From the NCBI GenBank assembly GCA_030267325.1, contig JAJDJS010000023.1, positions 1-39,354 of the forward strand: 39,354 nt of DNA, given 5' to 3'. This document shows, in pieces, positions 25,000 through 34,405 of the stretch. A program made the position numbers and the translations under genes. Numbering within the stretch: position 1 is the stretch's first letter; each line of letters starts with the position of its first letter. The notes beneath the pieces were generated by a model that was not told the DNA's origin, made no database searches, and saw only the letters and a list, made by a program, of their open reading frames with translations. This DNA is from Desulfosarcina sp. OttesenSCG-928-A07 (GTDB lineage Bacteria > Desulfobacterota > Desulfobacteria > Desulfobacterales > Desulfosarcinaceae).

Positions 25000-26190
25000 A
25001 TGGGCGTATCCAAAATTCGGAAAACCTACAAAGAAATCAACGATAAAATCAAATCCGGCGATGTAGTGGTGGTCACGGCCGAGGAAATGATCGGCATTGT
25101 CCGGGATAACGGTCCCGAAGAAGCGGCCCGCCAAATAGATGTGGTCACCACAGGAACTTTTGCGCCCATGTGTTCATCCGGTGCTTTTATTAATTTTGGC
25201 CATTCGGTGCCGGGCATCAAGGCCACCCATGTATGGTTGAACAACGTACCAGCCTATGGCGGCGTGGCTGCGGTGGATTGTTATATCGGCGCCACCGAGC
25301 TGTGCGCGGATGATCCCCTGAACCGGGTGTATCCAGGTGAATTCCTCTATGGTGGCGGCCATGTGATTCAGGAACTGGTGGCCGGAAAAAAAGTTCATCT
25401 CAGGGCCACCGGATACGGCACAGACTGCTATCCCCGGAAAGAATTTGAAACCACCGTCACCATGGGTACCTTGCCCCAGGCCACCTTGTGCAATCCCCGG
25501 AACGGGTATCAGAACTACAACTGCGCGGTAAACCTCACCAACAAAACAATCTATACCTATATGGGCACGCTGCGACCCAAAGCCGGAAACGCCAGCTATT
25601 GTTCAGCCGGTGAGCTGAGTCCACTGTTCAATGATCCCTGTTACCGCACCATCGGCCTTGGGACCCGTATTTTTCTGGGTGGTGGTGTGGGGTATGTGAC
25701 CTGGCGCGGCACCCAGCACAAACCCGATGTGCCCCGTGCGTCCAATGGGACGCCGCTGGTGCCTGCCGGTACCTTATGGGTGATGGGCGACATGAAGCAG
25801 ATGCTGCCGGAGTGGCTGGTGGGGGTGAGTATTCAGGGGTATGGATGTTCGCTGGCTGTGGGACTCGGGATCCCCATTCCGATTCTGGATGCGGAAATGG
25901 CCCGTTTTACGGGGATTACCGATGATCAGATCTTCACACGGGTTGTGGATTACGGCGTTGATTATCCCCAGGGAAAAAGCGGCGATCTGGGCCGGGTGAG
26001 CTACGCGGAACTGAAAAGCGGTTCCATCACCCTTGACGGAAAAACCGTTCCCACAGTGCCGCTGTCCAGTATGGTCAAGGCCCGGGAAATTGCCGGCACC
26101 CTGAAAGCCTGGATCAAGGAAGGAGCCTTTGAATTGGGAGAGCCGCAGTTCACCCTGCCAGCGCCCGTGGTTCCGTTTCCCGAATCCTGA
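25000..26190 (+). CDS. DUF39 homocysteine biosynthesis protein
   Basis: ~396 aa. The protein starts KTYKEINDKIKSGDVVVVTAEEMIGIV and has DVVTTGTFAPMCSSGAFINFGH, AYGGVAAVDCYIGATEL, YGGGHVIQELVAGK and GLGTRIFLGGGVGYVTW, all conserved in the DUF39 family. In methanogens and sulfate reducers this family is linked to a sulfide-incorporating route from aspartate semialdehyde to homocysteine (family knowledge). The conserved Cys residues (CSSG, DCYIG) are candidates for catalysis. The partner NIL/ferredoxin protein and CBS domains are not seen here. ATG 25000 has AAGGAG 13 bp upstream; a TTG at 24970 would add ten residues. Confidence 0.9.
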   Translation: MGVSKIRKTYKEINDKIKSGDVVVVTAEEMIGIVRDNGPEEAARQIDVVTTGTFAPMCSSGAFINFGHSVPGIKATHVWLNNVPAYGGVAAVDCYIGATELCADDPLNRVYPGEFLYGGGHVIQELVAGKKVHLRATGYGTDCYPRKEFETTVTMGTLPQATLCNPRNGYQNYNCAVNLTNKTIYTYMGTLRPKAGNASYCSAGELSPLFNDPCYRTIGLGTRIFLGGGVGYVTWRGTQHKPDVPRASNGTPLVPAGTLWVMGDMKQMLPEWLVGVSIQGYGCSLAVGLGIPIPILDAEMARFTGITDDQIFTRVVDYGVDYPQGKSGDLGRVSYAELKSGSITLDGKTVPTVPLSSMVKAREIAGTLKAWIKEGAFELGEPQFTLPAPVVPFPES

Positions 26191-26213
26191 TATCCGAAAA
26201 AAGGCCAGTGCCT

Positions 26214-26789
26214 GTGTCCGGACCTATTCGCGCCTTTATCGCTGTTTCCCTGCCGGAACCGATTCGAGACACCCTCCGGCAAATTCAGGAAAACCTGGCC
26301 GCCGAGGATGCGGATGTCCGCTGGGTCCGGCCCGAGCAAATCCACCTGACCTTGAAGTTTTTGGGTGATATTGACCTGTCACAGGTTCCCGGCATTATCT
26401 CACACCTGGATGCCGGGCTGGGTAAAATGGCGGCATTTTCGGTTCAGGCAAGCGGCGGCGGGGTTTTTCCCAATGCCCGCAAGGCCCGTGTGCTGTGGGT
26501 GGGGCTGGAAGATAAGACTGATGGCTTCAAAACCCTTTATGGCGCAACGGAAACCGCCATGGCGGCCATGGGGTTTGCGAGAGAGAGCCGGGCTTTTCGT
26601 CCCCATCTCACTCTTGGCCGGCCGCGGCGCGACATTCATCCGGCCGTAATGGACCGGATGCTGGCCGTGCTTCAGACAGCTGGATCCGACCCGTTTGAGG
26701 TGGATCGGATTTTTCTGTACCAAAGCCGATTGCACCCGTCCGGTCCCCGGTACACGGTGCTTCATACCGTTTGTTTGGGTGCAACTTGA
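26214..26789 (+). CDS. thpR: RNA 2',3'-cyclic phosphodiesterase (ThpR/LigT)
   Basis: ~191 aa 2H phosphoesterase that opens 2',3'-cyclic phosphates on RNA to 2'-phosphates. Both catalytic HxTx motifs are present: HLTLKFLGD (~residue 45) and HLTLGRPRR (~residue 125), with the opening [16 protein letters not shown] and the C-terminal [21 protein letters not shown], as usual. GTG 26214 is preferred over GTG 26208 because AAGG at 26201-26204 is then properly spaced. It lies 23 bp after the DUF39 stop and 40 bp before recA; a thpR-recA pairing is known in several proteobacteria. Confidence 0.94.
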   Translation: MSGPIRAFIAVSLPEPIRDTLRQIQENLAAEDADVRWVRPEQIHLTLKFLGDIDLSQVPGIISHLDAGLGKMAAFSVQASGGGVFPNARKARVLWVGLEDKTDGFKTLYGATETAMAAMGFARESRAFRPHLTLGRPRRDIHPAVMDRMLAVLQTAGSDPFEVDRIFLYQSRLHPSGPRYTVLHTVCLGAT

Positions 26790-26829
26790 TAAAAACCCGC
26801 GAGAGAGCGGTTTTGCAGGAAAGGATCAC

Positions 26830-27879
26830 ATGACCACTTCACCTGAAAAGGCCCGTGCGGTGGATGCCGCCATGGGACAGATTGAGCGCCAGTTCGGAAA
26901 AGGCGCGGTAATGAAGCTGGGGTCCCAGCCGGTTGAGCAGATTCCCGTGATTTCAACCGGATCCATTGAACTGGACCGGGCCCTTGGCATCGGTGGGCTT
27001 CCCCGTGGCCGGGTGATCGAAATTTTCGGTCCTGAAAGTTCGGGAAAAACCACTCTTGCCCTTCATGCAGTGGCCAATGCCCAACGCCAGGGCGGAATTG
27101 CCGCCTTTATTGATGCTGAGCACGCCCTTGATGTCAATTACGCCCGGAAATTGGGGGTCAACTGTGATGATCTCTTGGTTTCCCAGCCCGATACCGGTGA
27201 GCAGGCCCTGGAAATCGCCGACATGCTGGTACGCAGCGGCGCCATTGACGTTATCGTGATTGATAGTGTGGCAGCCCTTGTGCCCCGTGCGGAAATTGAG
27301 GGGGAAATGGGAGATGCCCACATGGGGCTTCAGGCACGGCTTATGTCCCAAGCCCTGAGAAAGCTCACCGCCAATATCGGCAGAACCCTGACATCGGTCA
27401 TTTTCATCAACCAGATTCGCATGAAAATCGGTGTGATGTTCGGCAACCCTGAAACCACCACTGGCGGCAATGCCTTGAAATTTTATGCCTCGATCCGGTT
27501 GGATATCCGACGGACCGGTTCCATCAAGGAAGGGCAGGATGTGGTGGGCAACCGGACCCGCGTGAAAGTGGTGAAAAACAAGATGGCCCCGCCTTTTAAG
27601 GAAGCGGAATTTGACATCATGTACGGTGAGGGCATTTCCCGGACCGGCGATGTGCTGGATGTGGGTGTGAGCGCGGGAATTATTGAAAAAAGCGGGTCCT
27701 GGTACAGCTATAACGGCGAGCGTGTTGGCCAGGGCCGTGAAAATGTGAAAAAATTCTTTGTGGACCATCCGGACCTGTTCAATGCCATTGACCTGAAAGT
27801 CCGTGAAAAGGTGGGGCTGGCGTCCTCGCCTCCAACTGATGAGAAACCGGAAAAACCTGAAAAAACAGAGAAAGGGTAG
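26830..27879 (+). CDS. recA: Recombinase RecA
   Basis: 349 aa. Forms filaments on single-stranded DNA for strand exchange and LexA cleavage. Walker A is GPESSGKTT (67-75), Walker [19 protein letters not shown], then loop L1 ([20 protein letters not shown]), [27 protein letters not shown] (L2) and a charged C-terminal tail ([12 protein letters not shown]). The start is ATG 26830, with AAGGA just before it; an upstream extension only overlaps thpR. No LexA-type palindrome is visible in the 40-bp gap, so any SOS control would act further upstream. recX is not next to it; alaS follows. Confidence 0.99.
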   Translation: MTTSPEKARAVDAAMGQIERQFGKGAVMKLGSQPVEQIPVISTGSIELDRALGIGGLPRGRVIEIFGPESSGKTTLALHAVANAQRQGGIAAFIDAEHALDVNYARKLGVNCDDLLVSQPDTGEQALEIADMLVRSGAIDVIVIDSVAALVPRAEIEGEMGDAHMGLQARLMSQALRKLTANIGRTLTSVIFINQIRMKIGVMFGNPETTTGGNALKFYASIRLDIRRTGSIKEGQDVVGNRTRVKVVKNKMAPPFKEAEFDIMYGEGISRTGDVLDVGVSAGIIEKSGSWYSYNGERVGQGRENVKKFFVDHPDLFNAIDLKVREKVGLASSPPTDEKPEKPEKTEKG

Positions 27880-27959
27880 GAAGGCGGCCATATCGGGGTC
27901 AATGCAACAAAAGACCATCGGATGGACGACGCTTCTGTATGGGGAATAAGGAACAGGTT

Positions 27960-30590
27960 ATGACCGGAAATGAAATTAGACAACGGTTTCTGGACTTTTT
28001 TCGGAAACACGGGCATCGGCAGGTGCGCAGCGCATCCCTTGTGCCCCAGGATGATCCCACACTGCTTTTTACCAATGCTGGCATGGTGCAATTCAAACGC
28101 ATTTTTCTGGGAGAAGAAAAACGGGACTATTCAACGGCCACGACTTCCCAGAAATGTGTTCGGGCCGGCGGAAAACACAATGATCTGGAAAATGTCGGGT
28201 ATACGGCCCGGCATCACACGTTTTTTGAAATGCTGGGAAATTTTTCCTTTGGGGATTACTTCAAGGAAAAAGCCATAGAACTGGCCTGGGATCTTCTGGT
28301 CAACGGATATGGTCTTTCCCCTGATCAGCTCTGGGTGTCGGTGTTTCTGGATGATGATGACGCCTTTGACCTGTGGACTAAAAACATCGGTGTTCCCGAA
28401 TCCAGAATAGTCAGGCTGGGCGAGGCGGACAATTTCTGGACCATGGGGGATACCGGTCCTTGCGGGCCGTGCAGTGAAATTCACCTGGATCGCGGACCTG
28501 ACCATGGCTGCGGATCTCCGGATTGCGGGGTGGCCTGTGACTGTGACCGGTTTCTGGAAATCTGGAATCTGGTGTTCATGCAGTTCAACCGGGATGCCCA
28601 GGGTGTCATGACCCCCCTTCCCAGACCCAGTATTGATACGGGTATGGGATTGGAACGGATGGCATCGGTGATTCAGCAGGTGGACAACAATTTTGAAACA
28701 GATCTGATTTTGCCCATTATCCGGAAAACAGAAGCCTTGGCGGAAAAAGCCTATGGAGCGGTTCCTTCAGATGATGTAGCCATGAAGGTCATTGCCGATC
28801 ACAGCCGGGCGGCTGCGTTTCTCATTGGCGACGGGGTGCTGCCGTCCAATGAGGGAAGGGGATATGTCCTTCGCCGCATTATGCGTCGGGCCATCCGATA
28901 CGGCCGCAACATCGGCCTTTCGCGTCCGTTTCTCCATGAAACCGCAGGGGTTGTGTTTGATATCATGGAGGCGGCTTATCCAGAACTGAAAGCCGCGTCC
29001 GCCTTTATCACGCCTGTGATCAAAAATGAAGAAATCCGGTTTCTGGAAACCCTGGATAATGGCCTTCGGGTCCTCAATGATGCGTTGGCGGAAATCCGGA
29101 CGACCGGTAGCGACATAATTCCAGGCGACCTGATTTTCAAGCTTTACGATACCTTTGGCTTTCCCGTGGATATCGTACAGGATGTGGTCCGTGACGAATG
29201 TCTGCTGCTGGACATGGACGGGTTTGGAAACTGCATGGCCCAGCAGCGGGAAAAATCCCGGTCAAAAGTGATATTCTGCGGTATTTCCGATGCGTATCGC
29301 CAGCTTTCCGCATCCGGCGAAAAACCGGAATTTGTCGGCTACCAGGGACTTTCCTGTGAAGGCCGGGTCGTTCTTCTGGTGAGTGACGGACAAGCAGTGG
29401 ACCATGCAGATGCCGGTGCCTTGGTGGAAGTAGTGACCACGGCAACGCCTTTTTATGGAGAGTCCGGCGGACAGGTGGGGGACCAGGGCACTATTTTTGC
29501 ATCTGGCATGGAAATGAAGGTCACCGACACAGTCAAGGATCCGACCGGAATCATCATCCACAAGGGAACCCTTGTCACCGGAAGCCTGAAAACCGGTCAG
29601 GTCGTGACCCTTTCCGTGGATGAACACCGTCGGTCTGCCATTACCCTGAACCATACCGCCACCCACATTCTCCATGCGGTTTTACGGGAGATTCTGGGAG
29701 ATCATGTCAAGCAGGCCGGATCTTTGGTGACACCGGACCGGCTGCGGTTTGATTTCACCCATTTTTCACAGATTCCGGCGGATGTACTGGACCGGATTGA
29801 AGCTGCGGTCAATACCCATATTCGACAGAATGTGCCGATTGCGGTGGCGGAAATGGACATGGATGAGGCTGTGGCATCTGGCGCCACCGCCCTGTTTGAA
29901 GAAAAATACGGCGACCGGGTTCGGGTCATCAATCTGGACACCTTCAGCCGCGAGCTGTGCGGTGGCACCCACACCACGGCAACGGGAAATATTGGTTTTT
30001 TTAAAATCCTTTCCGAATCCGGCATCGCAGCGGGCGTGCGTCGCATTGAAGCTGTTACCGGAGAAACCGCGCTGGCCTATGTTCAAAAAACCGGGCATAT
30101 CCTTCAGGCTGTGGGCGGATTGGTGAAAGAAAAACCCGATGCGGTCCTGAGCCGCATTGAATCGCTTTTGTCCTCCCTCAAAGGCCTGGAAAAAGAAGTT
30201 CACCTCCTCAAAACCCAACTGGCCGAAATTCAGGCAGAAGACAGCGGCACACAGGCCACTTCCATCAACGGGATCAACACCATGATTCAGCAGGTCAGCG
30301 TGGATGAGCCTGCCGCATTAAGGGAGCTGGCCGACCGGTTGAAGGACCGGATCGGTTCCGGGGTGGTGGTTCTGGGTGCCGAAGCAGGGGGAAAGGCGCT
30401 GCTCATTGTGGTGGTGACAAAAGATCTGACCGATCGGTTCCATGCCGGAAAGATGATCAAGGCCATTTCTGCGGAAGTGGGCGGCGGCGGCGGCGGTAGA
30501 CCGGACATGGCCCAGGCCGGCGGAACAAAGCCGGAGAACCTTTCCCGGGCCCTGGAAAAAGCAAAAGCACTGATTGCAGACCAAGCATAG
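27960..30590 (+). CDS. alaS: Alanine--tRNA ligase
   Basis: 876 aa, full length. The catalytic domain begins TGNEIRQRFLDFFRKHGH, with LFTNAGMVQFK, HHTFFEMLGNFSFGDYF (motif 2) and DTGMGLERM (motif 3). The editing domain has the zinc ligands HTATHILH and CGGTH. The C-Ala domain ends with the Gly-rich GGGGGGRPDMAQAGG. ATG 27960 is preferred (AAGGAA upstream); the frame runs back to 27939. It follows recA by 80 bp, the common recA-(recX)-alaS order without recX. A Cys-rich segment (CGSPDCGVACDCDRF) sits in the catalytic domain, as in many bacterial AlaRS. Confidence 0.98.
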   Translation: MTGNEIRQRFLDFFRKHGHRQVRSASLVPQDDPTLLFTNAGMVQFKRIFLGEEKRDYSTATTSQKCVRAGGKHNDLENVGYTARHHTFFEMLGNFSFGDYFKEKAIELAWDLLVNGYGLSPDQLWVSVFLDDDDAFDLWTKNIGVPESRIVRLGEADNFWTMGDTGPCGPCSEIHLDRGPDHGCGSPDCGVACDCDRFLEIWNLVFMQFNRDAQGVMTPLPRPSIDTGMGLERMASVIQQVDNNFETDLILPIIRKTEALAEKAYGAVPSDDVAMKVIADHSRAAAFLIGDGVLPSNEGRGYVLRRIMRRAIRYGRNIGLSRPFLHETAGVVFDIMEAAYPELKAASAFITPVIKNEEIRFLETLDNGLRVLNDALAEIRTTGSDIIPGDLIFKLYDTFGFPVDIVQDVVRDECLLLDMDGFGNCMAQQREKSRSKVIFCGISDAYRQLSASGEKPEFVGYQGLSCEGRVVLLVSDGQAVDHADAGALVEVVTTATPFYGESGGQVGDQGTIFASGMEMKVTDTVKDPTGIIIHKGTLVTGSLKTGQVVTLSVDEHRRSAITLNHTATHILHAVLREILGDHVKQAGSLVTPDRLRFDFTHFSQIPADVLDRIEAAVNTHIRQNVPIAVAEMDMDEAVASGATALFEEKYGDRVRVINLDTFSRELCGGTHTTATGNIGFFKILSESGIAAGVRRIEAVTGETALAYVQKTGHILQAVGGLVKEKPDAVLSRIESLLSSLKGLEKEVHLLKTQLAEIQAEDSGTQATSINGINTMIQQVSVDEPAALRELADRLKDRIGSGVVVLGAEAGGKALLIVVVTKDLTDRFHAGKMIKAISAEVGGGGGGRPDMAQAGGTKPENLSRALEKAKALIADQA

Positions 30591-30645
30591 CGCTTATTTA
30601 ACTTTAGAACCAAAATCCTGTTACTCTCACAAAGCGATTGGCAAC

Positions 30646-31203
30646 ATGAAAAAAGTAAAATTTTCAGCGTTGATCGTGATGATGGCCGTGATGTTGGGTG
30701 CGGCTCCGGTCCATGCCCAACTCGTTGAAATGGACCTGTCGGATGATCCCGAACCGGTTTCCCATGAATCGAAGGAATTGAAGCTGGAAGAATCGGCTCC
30801 CCCTGAATCGAAGGTGGAAGAGCCTGCTCCCACACCACCAGATAAGCCTGAACCCCAAAACTGGACGGTGACGGATGCAGTGGATCGAGACACCCTTGAA
30901 GCGGAAAAATCAGAACTGGATCGGATTTATAAAGAGCTGGAAGCAGAACGAAAAATCATTGCGGAAAAACGTGCCGAATTCACCAAACCTGTCAACCGGG
31001 CGGCCCTTAATATGCGGACCCAAATTTATAATGAGAAAATAGAGGCCTATGCAACCCGGGTGGACCAGTTCAATAAAAAAGTGGAAGCATTCAATAAGAA
31101 TCTCACCCACAAGAAGAAGACAGATGAATTTGGAAGGCCTGTTGAGTTTGAGGCATTAGAAGAATTTGATGAACCCAATGGAGAAAAGGAGGAAGTTCCG
31201 TGA
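30646..31203 (+). CDS. Exported Glu/Lys-rich coiled-coil protein of unknown function
   Basis: 185 aa, not recognised. A clear signal peptide (MKKVKFSALIVMMAVMLGAAPVHA, cut after Ala-24) precedes an acidic Pro/Glu/Ser-rich linker with the repeated block ESKELKLEESAPPESKVEEP. A predicted coiled coil (~85-150) contains DRIYKELEAERKIIAEKRAEF and YNEKIEAYATRVDQFNKKVEAFNK. The tail is acidic. No enzymatic motif is seen, so a periplasmic or outer-membrane-associated structural role is likely. Its stop overlaps the aldolase start (GTGA), and the aldolase's AAGGAGG site lies inside its last codons, so the two are translationally coupled. Its own ribosome site is poor. Confidence 0.75.
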   Translation: MKKVKFSALIVMMAVMLGAAPVHAQLVEMDLSDDPEPVSHESKELKLEESAPPESKVEEPAPTPPDKPEPQNWTVTDAVDRDTLEAEKSELDRIYKELEAERKIIAEKRAEFTKPVNRAALNMRTQIYNEKIEAYATRVDQFNKKVEAFNKNLTHKKKTDEFGRPVEFEALEEFDEPNGEKEEVP

Positions 31204-32483
31204 CCGTCTCACCAAGTGATTTTATACAAGCCATTCAGGTGGGGCGTCCTCCCACGATACAGAAACTTTTTCCCCATTCACGCGCACTTCTGGTCAGCGG
31301 CAAATTTATGGATCTGGCTATGCTCAAAAAGCAGAATGCCATTTGCCTGGCTGCCAACGGCCGCAACAGTTGGGTGATTCGCGGGGTGCTCAAAGCCGCA
31401 CAGAAGGCAAATTCGGCCCTGATCATTGAAATTGCCCGTTCCGAAGGTGGGGCAGGTGCCTACTGCGCGGTGAACTACTGGAACATCGCCCGGATGGTGG
31501 ATGCGTTCTGCAATGAACTCGGGATTACGATTCCCGTGGCACTTCATGCGGATCACTACGGGATCAAAAGCCCGGCAGACATCCCTGTTGCCAAAGTTGA
31601 AATCCCCACTCTTTTTGAGGCGGGCATGACCTCCATTGCCATTGATGCCTCACACCTTCCGGATGACCAAAACCTTCTGGCTAACCTGGAATTGAATCCT
31701 TTTATTCCCAAATGGGCGGGCCTTGAAACGGAAGTTGGCGAAATCAAGGGAAAACTTGGACTTTCCACCCCGTCCGAAGCCTTGTTTCTCATCCAGGGGC
31801 TCAATGCCCATGGTATTTTCCCCAACTGGATTGCCCTGAACAACGGCACGGTGCATGGAATTGAAGAAAGCGGTCACGGGATTCAGGTGGGCCTGACCCG
31901 CGAAATCCACGAAGCGCTGATACTGTATCAGGTTTCCGGTGCCCAGCACGGCACATCAGGAAACAGCTCGGCGCGTCTCAAAGAAATCGCCAGGCAAACC
32001 CAAACCACCAAGGCCAATGTGGCTACCGCCCTTCAGATGATCTCCTGGGGACTTGAGGTCAATGATGACGGCAATGCAGCCCTTGATGGGGACGGAAACT
32101 TCATCAAGGTCAAAGACCAGGGGGTTACCGAGGCCATGTGGGAATCCATGGTGGCCTATGCCACGGAAAAGGGATGGAAGGGTGGTAATTATAAAAAACT
32201 GAACCTTCCCTTTGAAAACAAAATTCTGGGTCTTCCCAAGGAAATCCGTGAGCGGATGGAAAACCGGGTTGAAGCTTTTGCCTTTAATCTGATGGCTAAT
32301 GTTTTTAATTCATCGGACACAGCAGATCTGGTGATTGCCTCCATTCTTGAAGTCAATGGATTTGATCCGGGTCCAAAAGCAAGACGCATTGAAGATCCAG
32401 ACGTGTGGACCCCTGAAAAAATAGCCGCACGGGCAGCGAAAATTGTAGGAAACAGCGGGCCTGAAGGTGATTTTGACGATTAG
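31200..32483 (+). CDS. fba: Class II fructose-bisphosphate aldolase
   Basis: 427 aa zinc-dependent aldolase of glycolysis and gluconeogenesis. Visible are a substrate Lys/Asn region (ANGRNSWVIRGVLKAA), ALHADHYG (zinc-binding His and catalytic Asp; HADH instead of the more usual HCDH/HLDH), SIAIDASHLP, ETEVGEIKG, the second zinc His in NNGTVHG and the third in GAQHGTSGNS (also a phosphate loop). It is longer than typical class IIA enzymes (~360 aa) because of a C-terminal extension of about 90 residues (from WKGGNYKKLNLPFENK). GTG 31200 with AAGGAGG upstream is the start. It is convergent with the M20 gene. Confidence 0.88.
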   Translation: MTVSPSDFIQAIQVGRPPTIQKLFPHSRALLVSGKFMDLAMLKKQNAICLAANGRNSWVIRGVLKAAQKANSALIIEIARSEGGAGAYCAVNYWNIARMVDAFCNELGITIPVALHADHYGIKSPADIPVAKVEIPTLFEAGMTSIAIDASHLPDDQNLLANLELNPFIPKWAGLETEVGEIKGKLGLSTPSEALFLIQGLNAHGIFPNWIALNNGTVHGIEESGHGIQVGLTREIHEALILYQVSGAQHGTSGNSSARLKEIARQTQTTKANVATALQMISWGLEVNDDGNAALDGDGNFIKVKDQGVTEAMWESMVAYATEKGWKGGNYKKLNLPFENKILGLPKEIRERMENRVEAFAFNLMANVFNSSDTADLVIASILEVNGFDPGPKARRIEDPDVWTPEKIAARAAKIVGNSGPEGDFDD

Positions 32484-32552
32484 CGCGTGTTAAAACGCTC
32501 CACTCAATTCATAGCGCCATAGCGAGGACTGGTGCAGCCCGAATTTTGGCTG

Positions 32553-33761
32553 TTAAGCTTTTTGTGCATTTAACAGTCCCGCCGTGGCGGAACAGAATGT
32601 CTGGGTTCCGGTGATGAGAATATCCTCGTCAAAAGTAAATCCGGAATTGTGAAGGGGTTTTCCATCTGCTGTCCCGGCCCCCAGAAAAAACAGACACCCG
32701 GGAACCTTTGTCTGGTACCGGGCAAAATCCTCGCTGGTCATGGAAAGTCCCGGATCCACCACCCGGCTTTTCCCCACCACGTCAATGGCCGCTTCCCGCA
32801 CCACGGACGTAACGGCTGGATCGTTGTCCACCGGCCCGTCTTCTTCTGAAAATTCTATAGTGGCAGAAATACCCATTCCTGTACATACGCCTTCCACCAC
32901 CTGACGGATATGGTTTTCCCAGGATGCCCGGACCTCCTGATGAAAGGCCCGGGTGGTGCCCATGATGCGGGCGGTCTGGGGAATGATGTTGTAGGTATGG
33001 CCCGCCTGAAGGCTGCCCACTGTCAAAACCGCTGGCAGCACGGGATTGATCCGCCTGCTCACCACATGCTGCAGCGCACAGGTAACCTGGGCGGCCGCGT
33101 CCACCACATCCGTACACAGGTGGGGCTGTGAGCCGTGTCCGCCTTTTCCGGTAAGGGTGATATTGAATTTTCCCATGGCCGCCATCAGATACCCCTCCCG
33201 CACGCCGATGGTCCCTTTCGGAATTTCCGGCCAGATATGGGTGGCTATGCAAAAGTCCACGCCCTCCAGCACGCCCGCATCCATCATGGCCTGGGCCCCG
33301 CAGGCGGACTCCTCGGCTGGCTGAAACACAAACCGCACTTTTCCGCACAGATTCTTTCCCGCCGCTGTCCGGGAGCATTCCACAAGATGTTTTGCCGTGC
33401 CCAGCACCATGGCCATATGACCGTCATGGCCGCAGGCGTGCATGGCCCCGTCATGGAGAGAGGCGCATTCCAGACCGGTTTCTTCCTGAATGGGCAGTGC
33501 GTCCATATCCGCACGAATCATCACAGTCGGGCCGGAGGCGGAAAAAACAAGGTCTGCGACAATGCCGGTGCCGGCGATGTTGCAGCGGGGAGAAAATCCC
33601 AGTTTCCGGAGTTCGGCTTCAATCAGGGCCGATGTTTTTTTCTCCGTCATGGCCAGTTCCGGAATCTGGTGCAGCCGTCGCCGAATATCAACACTAAAGG
33701 CGGCCGTATCATTGTCTGGTGTCATCAGTAGCGGCCAATCCTCAGCGCGCTGTTCATTCAT
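32553..33761 (-). CDS. M20D-family amidohydrolase (N-acyl amino acid hydrolase type)
   Basis: 402 aa zinc/manganese peptidase-fold amidohydrolase. Metal and catalytic residues are in MIRADMDALPIQEETGL, MHACGHDGHMAM, FVFQPAEESACGAQ (the Glu-Glu pair) and ATHIWPEIPKG. The dimerisation domain (KFNITLTGKGGHGSQPH) and a C-terminal SMTSEDFARYQ...FFLGAG...LHNSGFTFDED follow. This is the HipO/IAA-amino-acid hydrolase group, which cleaves N-acyl or N-acetyl amino acids; the exact substrate cannot be told. ATG 33761 is chosen; the frame reaches 33815. It is transcribed away from the gene-poor region 33762-34405. Confidence 0.92.
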   Translation of the reverse strand: MNEQRAEDWPLLMTPDNDTAAFSVDIRRRLHQIPELAMTEKKTSALIEAELRKLGFSPRCNIAGTGIVADLVFSASGPTVMIRADMDALPIQEETGLECASLHDGAMHACGHDGHMAMVLGTAKHLVECSRTAAGKNLCGKVRFVFQPAEESACGAQAMMDAGVLEGVDFCIATHIWPEIPKGTIGVREGYLMAAMGKFNITLTGKGGHGSQPHLCTDVVDAAAQVTCALQHVVSRRINPVLPAVLTVGSLQAGHTYNIIPQTARIMGTTRAFHQEVRASWENHIRQVVEGVCTGMGISATIEFSEEDGPVDNDPAVTSVVREAAIDVVGKSRVVDPGLSMTSEDFARYQTKVPGCLFFLGAGTADGKPLHNSGFTFDEDILITGTQTFCSATAGLLNAQKA

Positions 33762-34405
33762 ATTCGGTATCCATTGAAGTTTTGTATTAACAGGCCAAAT
33801 CAAGAGCGTATTCACATAAAGATGGACAAGAAACCTTCTTGATGTTGCCGCGATTATTTTATGGTTTGGAAATTGTGTTCACCAAGGATATCCCCGATGC
33901 AAAAGCGTTTTGCGAATGACAGACCTCTTTACCACAAGAATTGAGAATCTTTTGTCCCAAAGTCAACAATTTATCTGATCGCGTCCCCTTAATAAGGATA
34001 ATAATTTGAATTTATTTGAAAAAATAAAATCACAGATTTTGTCGATATCAAATGCATTCAAACTGTCACAAATTTGAAATCACACTGGGTGATAATCTTC
34101 AAAGGATTTTCCGCAGCCAGCCAGACTCGTCTAGCAATACGATCAGAAGCGCCATCATACGGGTTGGTTTCATCAGGATCCTGTATCGGTGTTGGGCGTG
34201 GTTTCTTTTTTCGTCATGGGTCACCTCTGTTTTGGAATATGCTCGCTTAACAGGGTGTCCGTCTAGGACGAGCAGGATCAGTATTGACTATGGTGAAAAC
34301 AAAGAAATCATTCGCTTAAATATAAAATTTAAATTAATTTGATTCATGTTTTAAAGTTTGAATCACTTCACACATCCACCCACACGTATTCCAGGAGGTA
34401 TCACG
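33762..34405. other. 0.64-kb AT-richer gap without an intact gene
   Basis: This gap separates the divergent M20 and crotonase genes. It is richer in A/T than its flanks, especially 34000-34060 and 34290-34350. I see no intact gene, tRNA or clear terminator. A short plus-strand open stretch ends at the TGA near 33910 (reading GLEIVFTKDIPDAKAF before the stop) and may be a coding remnant. The minus strand holds the broken small ORF listed at 34058-34217. An AGGAGG ribosome site (34393-34398) for the crotonase lies at its right end. It marks the border between conserved and accessory genes. Confidence 0.5.
34058..34217 (-). pseudogene. Possible broken small ORF (single +1 frameshift)
   Basis: ATG 34217 has an AGAGGTG ribosome-like site upstream and reads MTKKETTPNTDTGS before TGA. 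Shifting by one base at that stop continues as DETNPYDGASDRIARR, then VWLAAENPLKIITQCDFKF, to TGA at 34058. The total of 160 bases is 53 codons plus one extra base. The composition looks protein-like, but I recognise no family. It could be a small decayed gene or chance. No other small ORF in the gap has a comparable ribosome site. Confidence 0.25.

Noticed and set aside
26790..26829. LexA box before recA
   Set aside because: No CTGT-N8-ACAG-like or other clear palindrome in the 40-bp gap.
26953..27918. Minus-strand open frame of 321 codons opposite recA
   Set aside because: recA is intact on the other strand. The antisense frame has no family signature.
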